Of a stretch of DNA of 64,000 bases, positions 25,855 through 34,645 are shown piece by piece. The stretch is taken from positions 11,063,501-11,127,500 of the forward strand of contig NZ_AP028461.1 of assembly GCF_033097365.1 (NCBI RefSeq). The letters are read 5' to 3'. Made by a program: the position numbers and the translations under genes. The stretch's first letter is position 1. Each line of letters begins with the position of its first letter. This stretch comes from Actinoplanes sichuanensis (GTDB lineage Bacteria > Actinomycetota > Actinomycetes > Mycobacteriales > Micromonosporaceae). The notes beneath the pieces were generated by a model. It had not been told where the DNA came from and did not search any database. It saw nothing but the letters and a program-made list of their open reading frames with translations.

Positions 25855-26553
25855 TCACTCTCGATCGCTCGGTCGGGGAAGGTCGATCTGGATGATCTCG
25901 CCTTGCTGTGTGATGACTTTGACCTCTTTGATGCCGTCGATGGGCCAGTCGTCGAACTGGCGCTGAAGGTCTCTCACATCGCCTCGCCAGTCCTCCAGAT
26001 TCACCACGACACGTTGTGTCTGCTCCCTGACGATCTTGTTCTTGGTCTCGGTCCAGATGCCGCGTAGCCCCTTGTCGGGTTCCGTCGGCGAGTAGCAGTC
26101 GAACACACGGCCCTCGATCAGGAAGTCCGGGTTCTTTCTGGGTAAGCCGGTATCCCCGGTGTTGGCGCGTGCCTCCGCGACCTCCGCGCGCGTGGGGTTC
26201 TGATGAATGTTGTATCCCGAATCGGCCAGCATGGCGGCCGCCGAGTTCTCCATCTCATCGGAGCGCTGGACCGTGATGTCCGGTCCGTAGCGGACTTCCG
26301 TCAGCGGGCCGGTAGGCGTGCCGCCAGGGGTGCCCGCCCGGTGGGTGCGTAAGTGGTCGGGCTGGCCGCGGGCTATGTCGAAGGGGGTGGCGGCGGGGCC
26401 GTTGCCGGCTCGGCCCTGTTGGGCGGTGGCCATCGCGGCGGCCTCGTTCGAGCGGACGCCTCCGCCGCCCGAGGCTCCGCCGTGGGGGCGTGGGGTGCCG
26501 TCCGGGCCGTTCGGGGTGTCGCCGCCGCTGTTGCCTCTCGGTCTCGGGGTCAT
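25855..26553 (-). CDS. Polymorphic toxin with CdiA-type C-terminal nuclease domain
   Basis: 232 residues from the ATG at 26553, two bases after the WXG gene stop. The first ~90 residues are Gly/Pro/Thr-rich and disordered. Residues about 92-225 form the toxin domain: NPDFLIEGRVFDCYSPTE, a Lys/Arg-rich helix KNKIVREQTQRVVVNLEDW and FDDWPIDGIKEVKVITQQG. This matches the CdiA C-terminal nuclease family (BECR-like tRNase type). No secretion signal of its own is visible, so export probably depends on the EspC/WXG neighbours. The exact RNA target cannot be read from sequence. Confidence 0.75.
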   Translation of the reverse strand: MTPRPRGNSGGDTPNGPDGTPRPHGGASGGGGVRSNEAAAMATAQQGRAGNGPAATPFDIARGQPDHLRTHRAGTPGGTPTGPLTEVRYGPDITVQRSDEMENSAAAMLADSGYNIHQNPTRAEVAEARANTGDTGLPRKNPDFLIEGRVFDCYSPTEPDKGLRGIWTETKNKIVREQTQRVVVNLEDWRGDVRDLQRQFDDWPIDGIKEVKVITQQGEIIQIDLPRPSDRE

Positions 26554-26555
26554 CG

Positions 26556-27248
26556 TCAGCCGTTTAGGAGGCGGGTCAGGTTGGTCAGGCTGGTGATCAG
26601 AGCGCTCGTGTAGGACGCGATCCGGCCGGCCCACTTCGCGACCGCGGAGGCTATCTGGGCGGCCACCACCGGGATGGTGACGACCAGCAGGGCCTCGCCC
26701 GCCCAGACGATCACCCGGGCGATCAGGTCGGCGATCAGGTCACGGACCAGATCCCGGGTGAACGTCACCAGGTTGCCGGCCGCCTGTGTGGCCGACGACA
26801 TGGTGGCGGCCAGGATGCCCAGACCGTCCAGGACGTCGACGTTGTTGGCCATCAGGCTCTGGTAGGTGGCGGCCGCCTCGCCCTGCCAGTCGGGTAGGCC
26901 GGTGGACAGGCAGCCCTGCAGGTCGGCGGCCATCTCGTGGAATTCGCCGGCCATGTTCTGCCAGGTGGTGGCGTGGGCGGCGACCAGGTCGGGCAGACCG
27001 GCGAGTCGGTCGAGGATCTCGCGTAGCGGTGCGAAGTGTTCCATCGCCCAGCCGAGGCCGTTGGCGAGCAGCGCGCTGAACGGGTCGATGACCGTGGCCA
27101 GCGTCTCGGCCGCGAAGGCACCGCCGGCCAGCGCCCGGTCGGCCCAGCCGCCGCCGTCGACGGCTTGGAGGGCACCCTGAAAGCTCTCCGCCAGAGACAG
27201 CCCGGTCGTGCCGGTCGTGGTGGAGGTGGTTGCGGCCACGAGAGTCAT
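26556..27248 (-). CDS. WXG-type secretion-system protein with C-terminal membrane segment
   Basis: 230 residues, alpha-helical, with a WxG turn (W121-Q-G123) between two long helices as in type VII secretion substrates. After it comes a hydrophobic stretch (about 174-206). It is larger than the usual ~100-residue WXG100 protein. It sits between an EspC-like gene and the toxin gene and ends two bases before the toxin start, suggesting it pairs with or presents the toxin for export. No EccC-type ATPase is present in the window. Confidence 0.68.
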   Translation of the reverse strand: MTLVAATTSTTTGTTGLSLAESFQGALQAVDGGGWADRALAGGAFAAETLATVIDPFSALLANGLGWAMEHFAPLREILDRLAGLPDLVAAHATTWQNMAGEFHEMAADLQGCLSTGLPDWQGEAAATYQSLMANNVDVLDGLGILAATMSSATQAAGNLVTFTRDLVRDLIADLIARVIVWAGEALLVVTIPVVAAQIASAVAKWAGRIASYTSALITSLTNLTRLLNG

Positions 27249-27292
27249 CGGTCAGCCTGTCGAGCGGCGTCGGTGGGAGTCATCGGCGGGCC

Positions 27293-27604
27293 TCAGAGGT
27301 TTCCGGCCCGGCGGATGCGGTCCGCGGCGGCCTCGTCGGTGGCGGCATAGTCCTGACCGGTACGGATCAGGGCCTCCTCGGCTCGGCGGAGGTTCTCCTC
27401 GACGTACGAATGAATGGTCTTCTGCGCCTCGTGCCGTTCCTGGAGGATTCCGGACATCCAGCCGCACAGTAGGCCGTAGGCCGCGTCGTTGCGGGTGATG
27501 GCCGCGCTCGCGGCCGAGATCGCGGCGAACCGGTCGCGGACCGCCGCGATCTTCGCCGCGTGCTCGCGGATCTGTTCCACATCCGCGGAGAAACCGTCAG
27601 CCAC
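27293..27604 (-). CDS. EspC-like type VII secretion target protein
   Basis: 103 residues from a GTG at 27604 with GGGAGG about seven bases upstream (GTGs at 27610 and 27625 are alternatives). All-helical, starting ADGFSADVEQIREHAAKI and containing AYGLLCGWMSG, the pattern of small EspC/DUF2580-like partners. It overlaps the YbaB-like gene stop by eight bases. Such proteins usually form helical heterodimers with a WXG partner, here probably the next gene. Confidence 0.7.
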   Translation of the reverse strand: MADGFSADVEQIREHAAKIAAVRDRFAAISAASAAITRNDAAYGLLCGWMSGILQERHEAQKTIHSYVEENLRRAEEALIRTGQDYAATDEAAADRIRRAGNL

Positions 27605-28115
27605 GGCCACCCTCCCCGCGTCCACGATCGGAGGCCGGAAGGGGGCCGGCGGCGGACGGGCCGGCGGCGGACGGCCCCGCGAAAGGCGCGGCGGCCGACG
27701 AGCCGGCGGCGGAGGGCGCGGCGAGGCCGGAGGCCGGGACGGGTGGAGCCGCGGCGCGGGCGTCGATCTGGGCGGTGATGGCGCGGGCGGCCGGCGAATC
27801 CGGCCCGAGCGTCTCGGTGACGATGGCGCGGGACTGCTCGGCGGCGGTCTGCCGGGCGGCGGCCGAAGCGGTCAGGACGGCGCGGGCGACGGCGTCGGGT
27901 GGGACCCGGTGGATGCGGTCGGTGAATCGGATGTCGAGGAGGGCGCCGGTGGAGTCGACGGTGACCTCGGTGAGGTCGTTCGAGTCGCGGGCGGTGGCGC
28001 GGACCGCGGCGATCCGGTCGGCGGCATCGCGGGCGTTCGCGGCGTTGCGGTCGATCCGTTCCTGCCAGTCGCGCAGATAGGCCAGGGACGCGTCGGGGTC
28101 CAGCAGTTCGTCCAT
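27597..28115 (-). CDS. YbaB/EbfC-family protein with Ala/Pro-rich tail
   Basis: 172 residues from the ATG at 28115 (MDELLDPDASLAYLRDW), with GGGGAG just upstream. Residues about 10-105 form a YbaB-like domain (long helix, then VTVDSTGALLDIRFTD). The C-terminus is a low-complexity Ala/Ser/Pro/Gly tail. YbaB-like proteins of this type commonly precede EspC/WXG genes in actinomycete type VII loci. First gene of a five-gene operon reaching 25402. Confidence 0.75.
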   Translation of the reverse strand: MDELLDPDASLAYLRDWQERIDRNAANARDAADRIAAVRATARDSNDLTEVTVDSTGALLDIRFTDRIHRVPPDAVARAVLTASAAARQTAAEQSRAIVTETLGPDSPAARAITAQIDARAAAPPVPASGLAAPSAAGSSAAAPFAGPSAAGPSAAGPLPASDRGRGEGGRG

Positions 28116-28311
28116 CGTCTCCCCGTGGTGAGATCTCCGGCGGATGCACCGAAACGGCGGCAAGTCTAGCAAGACCGAACGCCCGTTCCTGCTGGTCGGG
28201 ACGCCGGGCGCGGGGGAGACCGGTTACACAGAAATTGCTGTTTCCCCTGGTCAGAGGCGTGCGTAAGGGTGTCCTAAGTCCGTTTTGGGGGCTTTGTGGA
28301 TCGGGGTCGCT

Positions 28312-28340
28312 TTGATCTGAACCTAGGTTGAGGTTTTACA
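28312..28340 (+). promoter_or_regulatory. Candidate promoter with spacer palindrome before ferredoxin reductase
   Basis: TTGATC (28312-28317), 17-base spacer, TTTACA (28335-28340), with the 10-base palindrome AACCTAGGTT (28320-28329) inside the spacer. The -10 match is weak. The palindrome position would suit a regulator acting between the promoter elements. The rest of the 288-bp gap shows no clear feature. Confidence 0.3.
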
Positions 28341-28403
28341 GTCGCTCCAGCCTGCCGTCGATCTTGGCTGACGGAATCGAAGCGCGCGAGTTAGGAAGCG
28401 ACC

Positions 28404-29756
28404 ATGAACCGCCCCCTGCGAGTTGCCGTCATCGGAGCCGGCCCGGCCGGCATCTACGCCGCCGACCATCTGATCAAGGCATCGGAGACGGTCACCGTCG
28501 ACATCTTCGACAAGCTGCCCACCCCTTACGGCCTGATCCGGTACGGCGTGGCGCCCGACCACCCGCGGATCAAGGAGATCGTCAACGCTCTCTTCCGGAT
28601 CCTGGACAACCCGCGTATCCGGTTCATCGGGAACGTCTCCTACGGCATCGACGTGAAGCCGGAGGAGCTGAACCGCTTCTACGATGCCACGGTGATCTCC
28701 ACCGGCGCCGAGAAGGACCGCTCGCTGGACATCCCGGGCATCGACCTGCAGGGCAGTTTCGGTGGCGCCGACTTCGCCTCCTGGTTCAACGGCCACCCGG
28801 ACGTGCCGCGCGACTGGCCCCTCGAAGCCCGCGAGGTCGCCGTCATCGGCGCCGGCAACGTGGCCATCGACGTCGCCCGGATCCTCGCCAAGACCGCCGA
28901 CGAGCTGCTGGTCACCGAGATCCCGGACAACGTGTACCAGGCGCTCAAGTCGAGCCCGGTCACCGACGTGCACCTGTTCTCCCGGCGCGGCCCGGGTCAG
29001 GTCAAGTTCACCCCGCAGGAGCTGCGCGAGCTGGACCACTCGCCGAACGTCGAGGTGATCGTCCACCCGGAGGGCATCGAGTTCGACGAGGCGAGCCTGG
29101 AGGCGATGCGCCAGACCCGACACATCAAGATGTGTGTCGACATCCTGCAGAACTGGGCGGTCCGTGACCCGCGGGACCGGCCGCGCCGCCTGCACCTGTA
29201 CTTCCTGCAGGCGCCGGTCGAGGTGCTCGGCGAGGACGGCAAGGTCGTCGGCCTGCGCACCGAGACCCAGGAGCTCACCGGCGACGGCTGGGTGCGGGGC
29301 ACCGGCGAGTTCACCGACTGGGACGTGCAGGCCGTCTACCGGGCCGTCGGCTACCTCAGCAGCGCGCTGCCGGACCTGCCGTTCGACACCAAGACCGGCA
29401 CCATCCCGCACGCCGCGGGCCGGGTCATCGACCTGGACGGCGAGCACGTTCCGGGCACCTACGTGGCCGGCTGGATCAAGCGTGGCCCGGTCGGCCTGAT
29501 CGGCCACACCAAGGGCTGCTCCGGTGAGACGGTCGCCAGCCTCCTCGCGGACCAGGCGGAGGGCCGGCTGCCGGAGGCGCCCGAGGGTGACCCGGCCGCC
29601 CCGATCGCGTACCTGGAGCAGCGCGGCCTGCCGATCACCACCTGGGCCGGCTGGCAGCTGCTGGACGCCTTCGAGATCGCGCTCGGCGAGCCGCACGGCC
29701 GCAAGCGGATCAAGGTCGTCGACCGCGACGAGATGACCGCCATCTCCCGCGGCTGA
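28404..29756 (+). CDS. fprA: Ferredoxin-NADP reductase, adrenodoxin-reductase type (FprA-like)
   Basis: 450-residue FAD enzyme that passes electrons between NADPH and ferredoxins, supporting cytochrome P450s and other redox enzymes. N-terminal FAD Rossmann motif VAVIGAGPAGIYAAD; PTPYGLIRYGVAPDHPRIK typical of the adrenodoxin-reductase group; NADP-binding VIGAGNVAIDVARIL; HLFSRRGPGQVKFTPQELREL; GWIKRGPVGLIGHTK near the C-terminus. Full length. AGGAAG precedes the ATG by about seven bases. Monocistronic, ended by a strong bidirectional hairpin. Confidence 0.92.
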   Translation: MNRPLRVAVIGAGPAGIYAADHLIKASETVTVDIFDKLPTPYGLIRYGVAPDHPRIKEIVNALFRILDNPRIRFIGNVSYGIDVKPEELNRFYDATVISTGAEKDRSLDIPGIDLQGSFGGADFASWFNGHPDVPRDWPLEAREVAVIGAGNVAIDVARILAKTADELLVTEIPDNVYQALKSSPVTDVHLFSRRGPGQVKFTPQELRELDHSPNVEVIVHPEGIEFDEASLEAMRQTRHIKMCVDILQNWAVRDPRDRPRRLHLYFLQAPVEVLGEDGKVVGLRTETQELTGDGWVRGTGEFTDWDVQAVYRAVGYLSSALPDLPFDTKTGTIPHAAGRVIDLDGEHVPGTYVAGWIKRGPVGLIGHTKGCSGETVASLLADQAEGRLPEAPEGDPAAPIAYLEQRGLPITTWAGWQLLDAFEIALGEPHGRKRIKVVDRDEMTAISRG

Positions 29757-29773
29757 TCCACCCACCCGTACGA

Positions 29774-29808
29774 GAAATGGGCCTCTCCCGCCGGGAGAGG
29801 CCCATTTC
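29774..29808. terminator. Bidirectional terminator between fprA and the glycosyltransferase gene
   Basis: Perfect 16-base stem GAAATGGGCCTCTCCC (29774-29789) with a GCC loop, complement to 29808, between convergent genes. Confidence 0.8.
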
Positions 29809-29812
29809 CTCG

Positions 29813-32800
29813 TCAGCGACCGGCCGCGTCGGCCAGGGCGCGTTCGACCGGCACCGGTTTGCCGAGATAGAAACCCTGCCCGAGGGGTACGCCGCAGGCG
29901 GCCAGCGCATCCCGCTGAGGCGCCGACTCGATCCCTTCGGCGATCACGGTGCAGCCGTTCTCCCGGGCGAACTCGACGAGCGACCGGATCGACGCACGCC
30001 GGGCGCCCTCGGTCTCCACCCCGTCCAGTGACTTGCGGCCGAGCTTGAGGAACGCCGGTTTCAGCGACTCCATCCGGGCCAGGCTGTCGTAGCCGGCACC
30101 GGCGTCGTCGACCGCGATCCGTACCCCGGCGGGCAGGTCGATGAGGTCCTCCGGCTCGGCGCCGTCGATCTCCAGGACGATCGGCCGGTCGCTCTCGGCG
30201 ACCAACTGCTCCAGCTCGCGGGGCCGGCGCAGCAGCCCGGCCGAGACGTTCACCGCGAGCCAGGTGCCTTCCGGCAGCGACACCGCCGAGGCCATCGCGG
30301 CCCGGACCAGCGCGGCGTCCAGGTCGATGTGCCGGCCCTGTTCCTGCGCGTCGGCCAGCCCCTGGTGCGGGCTGCTGCCGTCGGCGAACCGGGTCAGCGC
30401 CTCGTAACCGGCCACCTCACCCGATTCCAGCTCGAAGATCGGCTGGAACACCGTGAAGAACGTGTACTCCTCGAACGAGCTGGACGACTGCGGGGTGCGG
30501 ACACCACGGCGGCTGGCGGCGGCCTGGGACGCCCGGACCGCGACCATGCCGGGGGAGTTGCCCTCGGCGCCGTAGTGCAGCACCGAAGCCCAGTCGCCGA
30601 TCGCGCCGGCCATCGCGCGGCCCTCGCCGTGACCGGCCGGTACCGGCTTCGCGGCGGCGGTGGAACGGGACTTCTTCGGCTGGACCGGGCGGTACAGCCA
30701 ACCCTTCAGGTGGGTGAGCAGGTCGACCACGGTGTTGCCGAGGCCGACGAAGGCGATCATCGCGTACGAGGCGAGAACCAGGTTGATCACCGCGAAGACC
30801 AGGTTCGCCCACTGGCCCAGCTGCACGTCGCGGACCACGGTGTAGGCGCAGAGCGCGATCAGGGCGAGCGGGGCGAGCAGGTAGGTGGTCGCCGCGGTCG
30901 TCCGGTTGCGGACCTTGGGCGTACGTTTGAACTGGCTCTTCTCGCCGGTGAGCAGCTGGAGTATGGAGGCGAAGCTGCCGGAGAGGTTGACCGGCAGCAG
31001 GATCAGGTTGAAACCGTAGATCCGGAAGATGTCCATGCGCTTGTAGCCGACGTACTTCAGGTCGGCCGCCATCATCATGAAGTACGGCACCGACACCAGC
31101 AGCAGCACCGGGTTGAGCAGGTCGGCGTTGAACGGGTACGCCAGCATGATCACCAGGCAGATGGAGCTCCAGAAGATGGAGGCCATGTAGTTGACCCGGA
31201 GGAACAGCTCACCGAAGCGGTTCTTCTGCCCGCGGGCCGTCTTGGCCCGGAACTGGTCCTTGAGCCGGGACAGGATGAGCAGGCCGCCGTTGGCCCAGCG
31301 CTGCCGCTGGATGGCGAGCGAACCGAAGTCCGGCGGAGTGGCGCTGTAGGCCATCCGCTCCGGGTAGTTGTAGAGCGTCCAGCCGTGCACCCCGAGGTCG
31401 ATCGTCGACTCGGTGTCCTCGATGACCGTGCGGTCCTGGATGTACCGCTTGATCTCCCAGTCACCCTCGTAGGTGGCCTCACAGATGTCGTCGAGTGCCT
31501 TCTTGCGCAGCACCGCGTTCGCGCCGACCCAGAACGTCGCACCATAGTGGGTCATACCCTGGTGCACGATGTGCTGGATGTCGGTGGTGGCGCCGGAGAT
31601 CCGCTCCAGCCGGGTCGCCGCTCCGGGGAACGCGCTGTACGGGGTCTGCGACACCGCGCACTGTGCATAGGCGCCCTGCTCCATCAGGTGCACCAGGCGC
31701 AGCGCGTACTCCGGCAGGAGCACACTGTCGGCGTCCAGGGTGAGCACGTAGTCCGGGTTCGGGATGGTCACCTCGGCCCGGCCGGCCCCGGCGGAGACCA
31801 GGGCGACTCCCATCGGGGTGCTCACCTCCTGGTAGCTGCCGCCCATCAGGCCGATGTAGCTGTTCAGGTTCATCGCCTTGTTCGGCTCGGCCGACAGCGA
31901 CACGTACCGCTTGCGCTCGAAGCTGGTCACCGTCGCGTCGAAGATCGCCATCAGCCGCTTGTAGAGCTGCACGATCCGCTCGACCGGCAGGACCGCCTCC
32001 TCGGCGGCGCCGCGCTCCAGGGCCTCGGAGATGGTGCCGAGGTCACCGGCCAGCCGGTTGACGATGTGCTCGACGAAGAACGTGTCGGTGTGGTCGACCA
32101 TCTCCTGGCGATGCCCGAGGCCGTACAGCCAGCCCACCGCGGACTGGTATTCGGCGGCGAGATCCCGCATGTCGGCGACCGTCGCGACGCCGTTCAGGCC
32201 GGCCTCGAAGCGGTCGTAAGCGGCCTGCGCGCGAGCGAACGGCACGGCCAGCTCGGACTCGATCGCGCCGGGCAGGGCACGGGCGGAGAGCAGCAGGTCG
32301 CGCGCGGCCCGGGTCTTCGGCTGCTGCGGGTCGTCGATGAGCAGCGTCACCCGCAGCCCCGGGTACTCCTGCAGCGCCGCGGACAGCAGCGTGGTCCGGA
32401 TGACCCGCTCGTCCTCCTGGTACGACGGCACCAGCACGGTCACCGTCGGGGTCGGTCCGGCCAGGAACGGGTCCAGCGCGATCCGCGGCGCCCGGTGGTG
32501 GGCCCGGCTGCGGTAGAAGAACCCGATCCGGGTGATCAGGTAGGCCATCGCCGAGCCCATCAGCGCGGTGACCACCAGCATGTAGACGATCGCCTCGACG
32601 ACCAGCTTCGGGCTGCTCGCCTTGCCCACGATGAACTGCTCGAACACCGTGTAGGCGATGTAACAGGCCCAGACCGCGATGGTCAGGACGATGGCGAGCC
32701 GCCCACGGGCGATCCGGCCTTCGGAGACGGGCGGCGGAGTCAGCGGGTGGGGTGCCGTCCGCCGGTCCGCGCCCCACTGCCGTGGGGTGTCGGGCCGGCG

Positions 32801-32824
32801 CTGCTCCACCGGTTTGCGCTGCAT
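29813..32824 (-). CDS. Processive family-2 glycosyltransferase fused to a C-terminal EAL domain
   Basis: 1003 residues. Two N-terminal TM helices (about 43-62, 75-100) precede a GT2 catalytic region with TLDADS (DxD at 364-366), VIEDTE (catalytic Asp near 470) and QRQRW (506-510), the set found in cellulose, chitin and hyaluronan synthases. Further TM helices lie at 540-700. From about 780 an EAL domain follows: EAL 808-810, N859, E885, D906-D907, K927, E963, Q983 are kept, but the Asp of K-x-D is Gly929. It therefore probably binds c-di-GMP, with reduced or no hydrolysis. It likely makes and exports a beta-linked polysaccharide under c-di-GMP control. Confidence 0.85.
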   Translation of the reverse strand: MQRKPVEQRRPDTPRQWGADRRTAPHPLTPPPVSEGRIARGRLAIVLTIAVWACYIAYTVFEQFIVGKASSPKLVVEAIVYMLVVTALMGSAMAYLITRIGFFYRSRAHHRAPRIALDPFLAGPTPTVTVLVPSYQEDERVIRTTLLSAALQEYPGLRVTLLIDDPQQPKTRAARDLLLSARALPGAIESELAVPFARAQAAYDRFEAGLNGVATVADMRDLAAEYQSAVGWLYGLGHRQEMVDHTDTFFVEHIVNRLAGDLGTISEALERGAAEEAVLPVERIVQLYKRLMAIFDATVTSFERKRYVSLSAEPNKAMNLNSYIGLMGGSYQEVSTPMGVALVSAGAGRAEVTIPNPDYVLTLDADSVLLPEYALRLVHLMEQGAYAQCAVSQTPYSAFPGAATRLERISGATTDIQHIVHQGMTHYGATFWVGANAVLRKKALDDICEATYEGDWEIKRYIQDRTVIEDTESTIDLGVHGWTLYNYPERMAYSATPPDFGSLAIQRQRWANGGLLILSRLKDQFRAKTARGQKNRFGELFLRVNYMASIFWSSICLVIMLAYPFNADLLNPVLLLVSVPYFMMMAADLKYVGYKRMDIFRIYGFNLILLPVNLSGSFASILQLLTGEKSQFKRTPKVRNRTTAATTYLLAPLALIALCAYTVVRDVQLGQWANLVFAVINLVLASYAMIAFVGLGNTVVDLLTHLKGWLYRPVQPKKSRSTAAAKPVPAGHGEGRAMAGAIGDWASVLHYGAEGNSPGMVAVRASQAAASRRGVRTPQSSSSFEEYTFFTVFQPIFELESGEVAGYEALTRFADGSSPHQGLADAQEQGRHIDLDAALVRAAMASAVSLPEGTWLAVNVSAGLLRRPRELEQLVAESDRPIVLEIDGAEPEDLIDLPAGVRIAVDDAGAGYDSLARMESLKPAFLKLGRKSLDGVETEGARRASIRSLVEFARENGCTVIAEGIESAPQRDALAACGVPLGQGFYLGKPVPVERALADAAGR

Positions 32825-33004
32825 GTGGGATGGCCTCTCACTGGGGATGGGACGCCGGTCCCGGCGCGTTTCCGCCGGTGCCCGTCGAACGGCACCATCG
32901 GCCGGTACGCCCGGTCGCTTGAAGGTTTCCGGCCGGTTGCCTTCAGCGCGGCCGGAACCTGCCGATTCGAGAGCCGACGAAGACCCGCGACCGAGAGGCC
33001 CACC

Positions 33005-34606
33005 ATGCAGACCGCCACCCCCTTGGCGCGGCCGGAACCGGACGATCCGCTCGCGGATCCGGACTGGCAGGAACCCGAGGCGCCGGTGCAGAAGCTGTCC
33101 TGGCTGCGGCTCGGTTTCCTGATCCTGTTGGTGGCCGGGATCGGCGGGGGCGGCGCGGCCGCGGTGATCCACTACCGGGACACCGCCGGACCGGCGGCCA
33201 AGTCGTGGGCGGTGCCGTACGTCGACGTCACGCTCACCCCGACGTTCGAGTTCCAGGACCCGGCGGTGAACCCGGCCAACGACGTGGCCCTGGCGTTCGT
33301 GGTCGCCGACCCGGAGGACGGGTGCGCACCCAGCTGGGGCGGCGCCTACACGCCCGACGAGGCGGCCGCGTCGCTGGAGCTGGACCGGCGGATCGAGCAG
33401 CTGCGCGCGGCCGGCGGCGACATCATGCTCAGCGTCGGTGGCCTGACCAACACCGAGCTGGCGGTGGCCTGCACCGACCAGGCCCGGCTGACTGACGCCT
33501 ACCGGCAGCTGGTGCGCCGTTACGACCTGAAGACCCTGGACCTGGACATCGAGGGGACCGCCGTCGCCGACCAGGCGTCCCTGAAGCGCCGCGCGACCGC
33601 CCTCTCGACCCTGCAGGCCGAGCGGAAGGCGGCCGGCGAGACGCTGAGCGTGTGGCTGACCCTCCCGGTCACGCCGGACGGTCTCACCGCCGACGGCGTC
33701 GCCGCGGTGCGGACCACGCTGGAGGGCGGGGTCGCGCTGGACGGCGTCAACCCGATGATCATGGATTACGGCACCGGCGGTTCCAGCCCGGACATGCTCG
33801 AGATGGGCATCAGCGCGTTGAAGGCCACCCACAAGCAGCTGTCCGACCTCTACCTGCGGCTCGGCGTGCAGCTGACCGGGCCCGAGGTGTGGTCGCGGAT
33901 CGGCGCCACCCCGATGATCGGGCAGAACGACATCGACGCCGAGCGGTTCACCGTCGCCGACGCGCAGGGGCTGGCCGCCTTCGCGGTCGACAACGGCCTC
34001 GGCCGGGTGTCGATGTGGTCGCTGAACCGGGACGCCCCGTGCACCGGCACCTTCACCAACGTGGTCGTGCACTCCAACACCTGCAGTGGCGTCTCCCAGG
34101 AGAAGCTGGCCTTCTCCAAGGTGTTCGCCGACCTGCCGGGCGCGATCGTGGGCAGCTCCGGACGGGAGGCGGTGACCATCCCGGCGCAGTCGTCGATCAC
34201 CGACGACCCGGCGAAGAGCCCCTACCCGGTGTGGCGTCTCACCGCCCAGTACGTGCGCGGCTACAAGGTCGTCTGGCACGGTGTCGTCTACGAGGCGAAG
34301 TGGGCCAACCAGGGCACCGACCCGTCGGCCGGCGGTGACTCCACCACACCCACCCCGTGGTCCGTGATCGGCCCGGTGACCTCGACCGACGTGGCGCCGT
34401 CGCCGAGTCCCACGGTCACCGGCGTGACCGACGAGTGGGACCCGAAGACGATCTACGTACGCGGACAGAAGGTGATGTTCGACGGGCTGCCGTACGAGGC
34501 CCGCTGGACCAGCACCGGTGACGCCCCGTCGACCGAGTACCCGATCAGCCCCGATGATCCGTGGAAACCGCTGTTCATCGTGCCGGGGGAACCGGTCACC
34601 AGCTGA
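33005..34606 (+). CDS. Membrane-anchored GH18-like glycosidase with two chitin-binding-like modules
   Basis: 533 residues from the ATG at 33005. A cytosolic N-terminus, one TM anchor (about 34-55), then a GH18-type barrel: LSVGG, the catalytic LDLDIEGT motif (Glu183) and MIMDYGTGG. Two C-terminal modules (about 415-460 and 480-525) with YVRGYKVVWHGVVYEAKWAN and YVRGQKVMFDGLPYEARW resemble CBM5/12 chitin-binding domains. It faces outside and should trim or bind an N-acetylglucosamine polymer. It is divergent from the GT2-EAL synthase across 180 bp, suggesting that it processes that enzyme's product. Confidence 0.82.
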   Translation: MQTATPLARPEPDDPLADPDWQEPEAPVQKLSWLRLGFLILLVAGIGGGGAAAVIHYRDTAGPAAKSWAVPYVDVTLTPTFEFQDPAVNPANDVALAFVVADPEDGCAPSWGGAYTPDEAAASLELDRRIEQLRAAGGDIMLSVGGLTNTELAVACTDQARLTDAYRQLVRRYDLKTLDLDIEGTAVADQASLKRRATALSTLQAERKAAGETLSVWLTLPVTPDGLTADGVAAVRTTLEGGVALDGVNPMIMDYGTGGSSPDMLEMGISALKATHKQLSDLYLRLGVQLTGPEVWSRIGATPMIGQNDIDAERFTVADAQGLAAFAVDNGLGRVSMWSLNRDAPCTGTFTNVVVHSNTCSGVSQEKLAFSKVFADLPGAIVGSSGREAVTIPAQSSITDDPAKSPYPVWRLTAQYVRGYKVVWHGVVYEAKWANQGTDPSAGGDSTTPTPWSVIGPVTSTDVAPSPSPTVTGVTDEWDPKTIYVRGQKVMFDGLPYEARWTSTGDAPSTEYPISPDDPWKPLFIVPGEPVTS

Positions 34607-34612
34607 CCCAGG

Positions 34613-34642
34613 ACGTCCCCGGGCCGATCGGCCCGGGGACGT
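34613..34642. terminator. Bidirectional terminator, perfect 30-base palindrome
   Basis: Arm ACGTCCCCGGGCCGA with its exact complement, centred on GATC, in the 39-bp gap between convergent genes. Confidence 0.8.
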
Positions 34643-34645
34643 TCG

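Noticed and set aside
29813..34279. 1488-codon version of the glycosyltransferase-EAL gene
   Set aside because: The N-terminal ~485 codons lie opposite the GH18-like gene and have no domain. The ATG at 32824 gives the normal GT2 N-terminus.
30329..34606. Very long open frame (1425 codons) on the plus strand
   Set aside because: Only the part from the ATG at 33005 has protein-family signatures and a start region. The upstream part is the antisense shadow of the glycosyltransferase-EAL gene, kept open by high GC.
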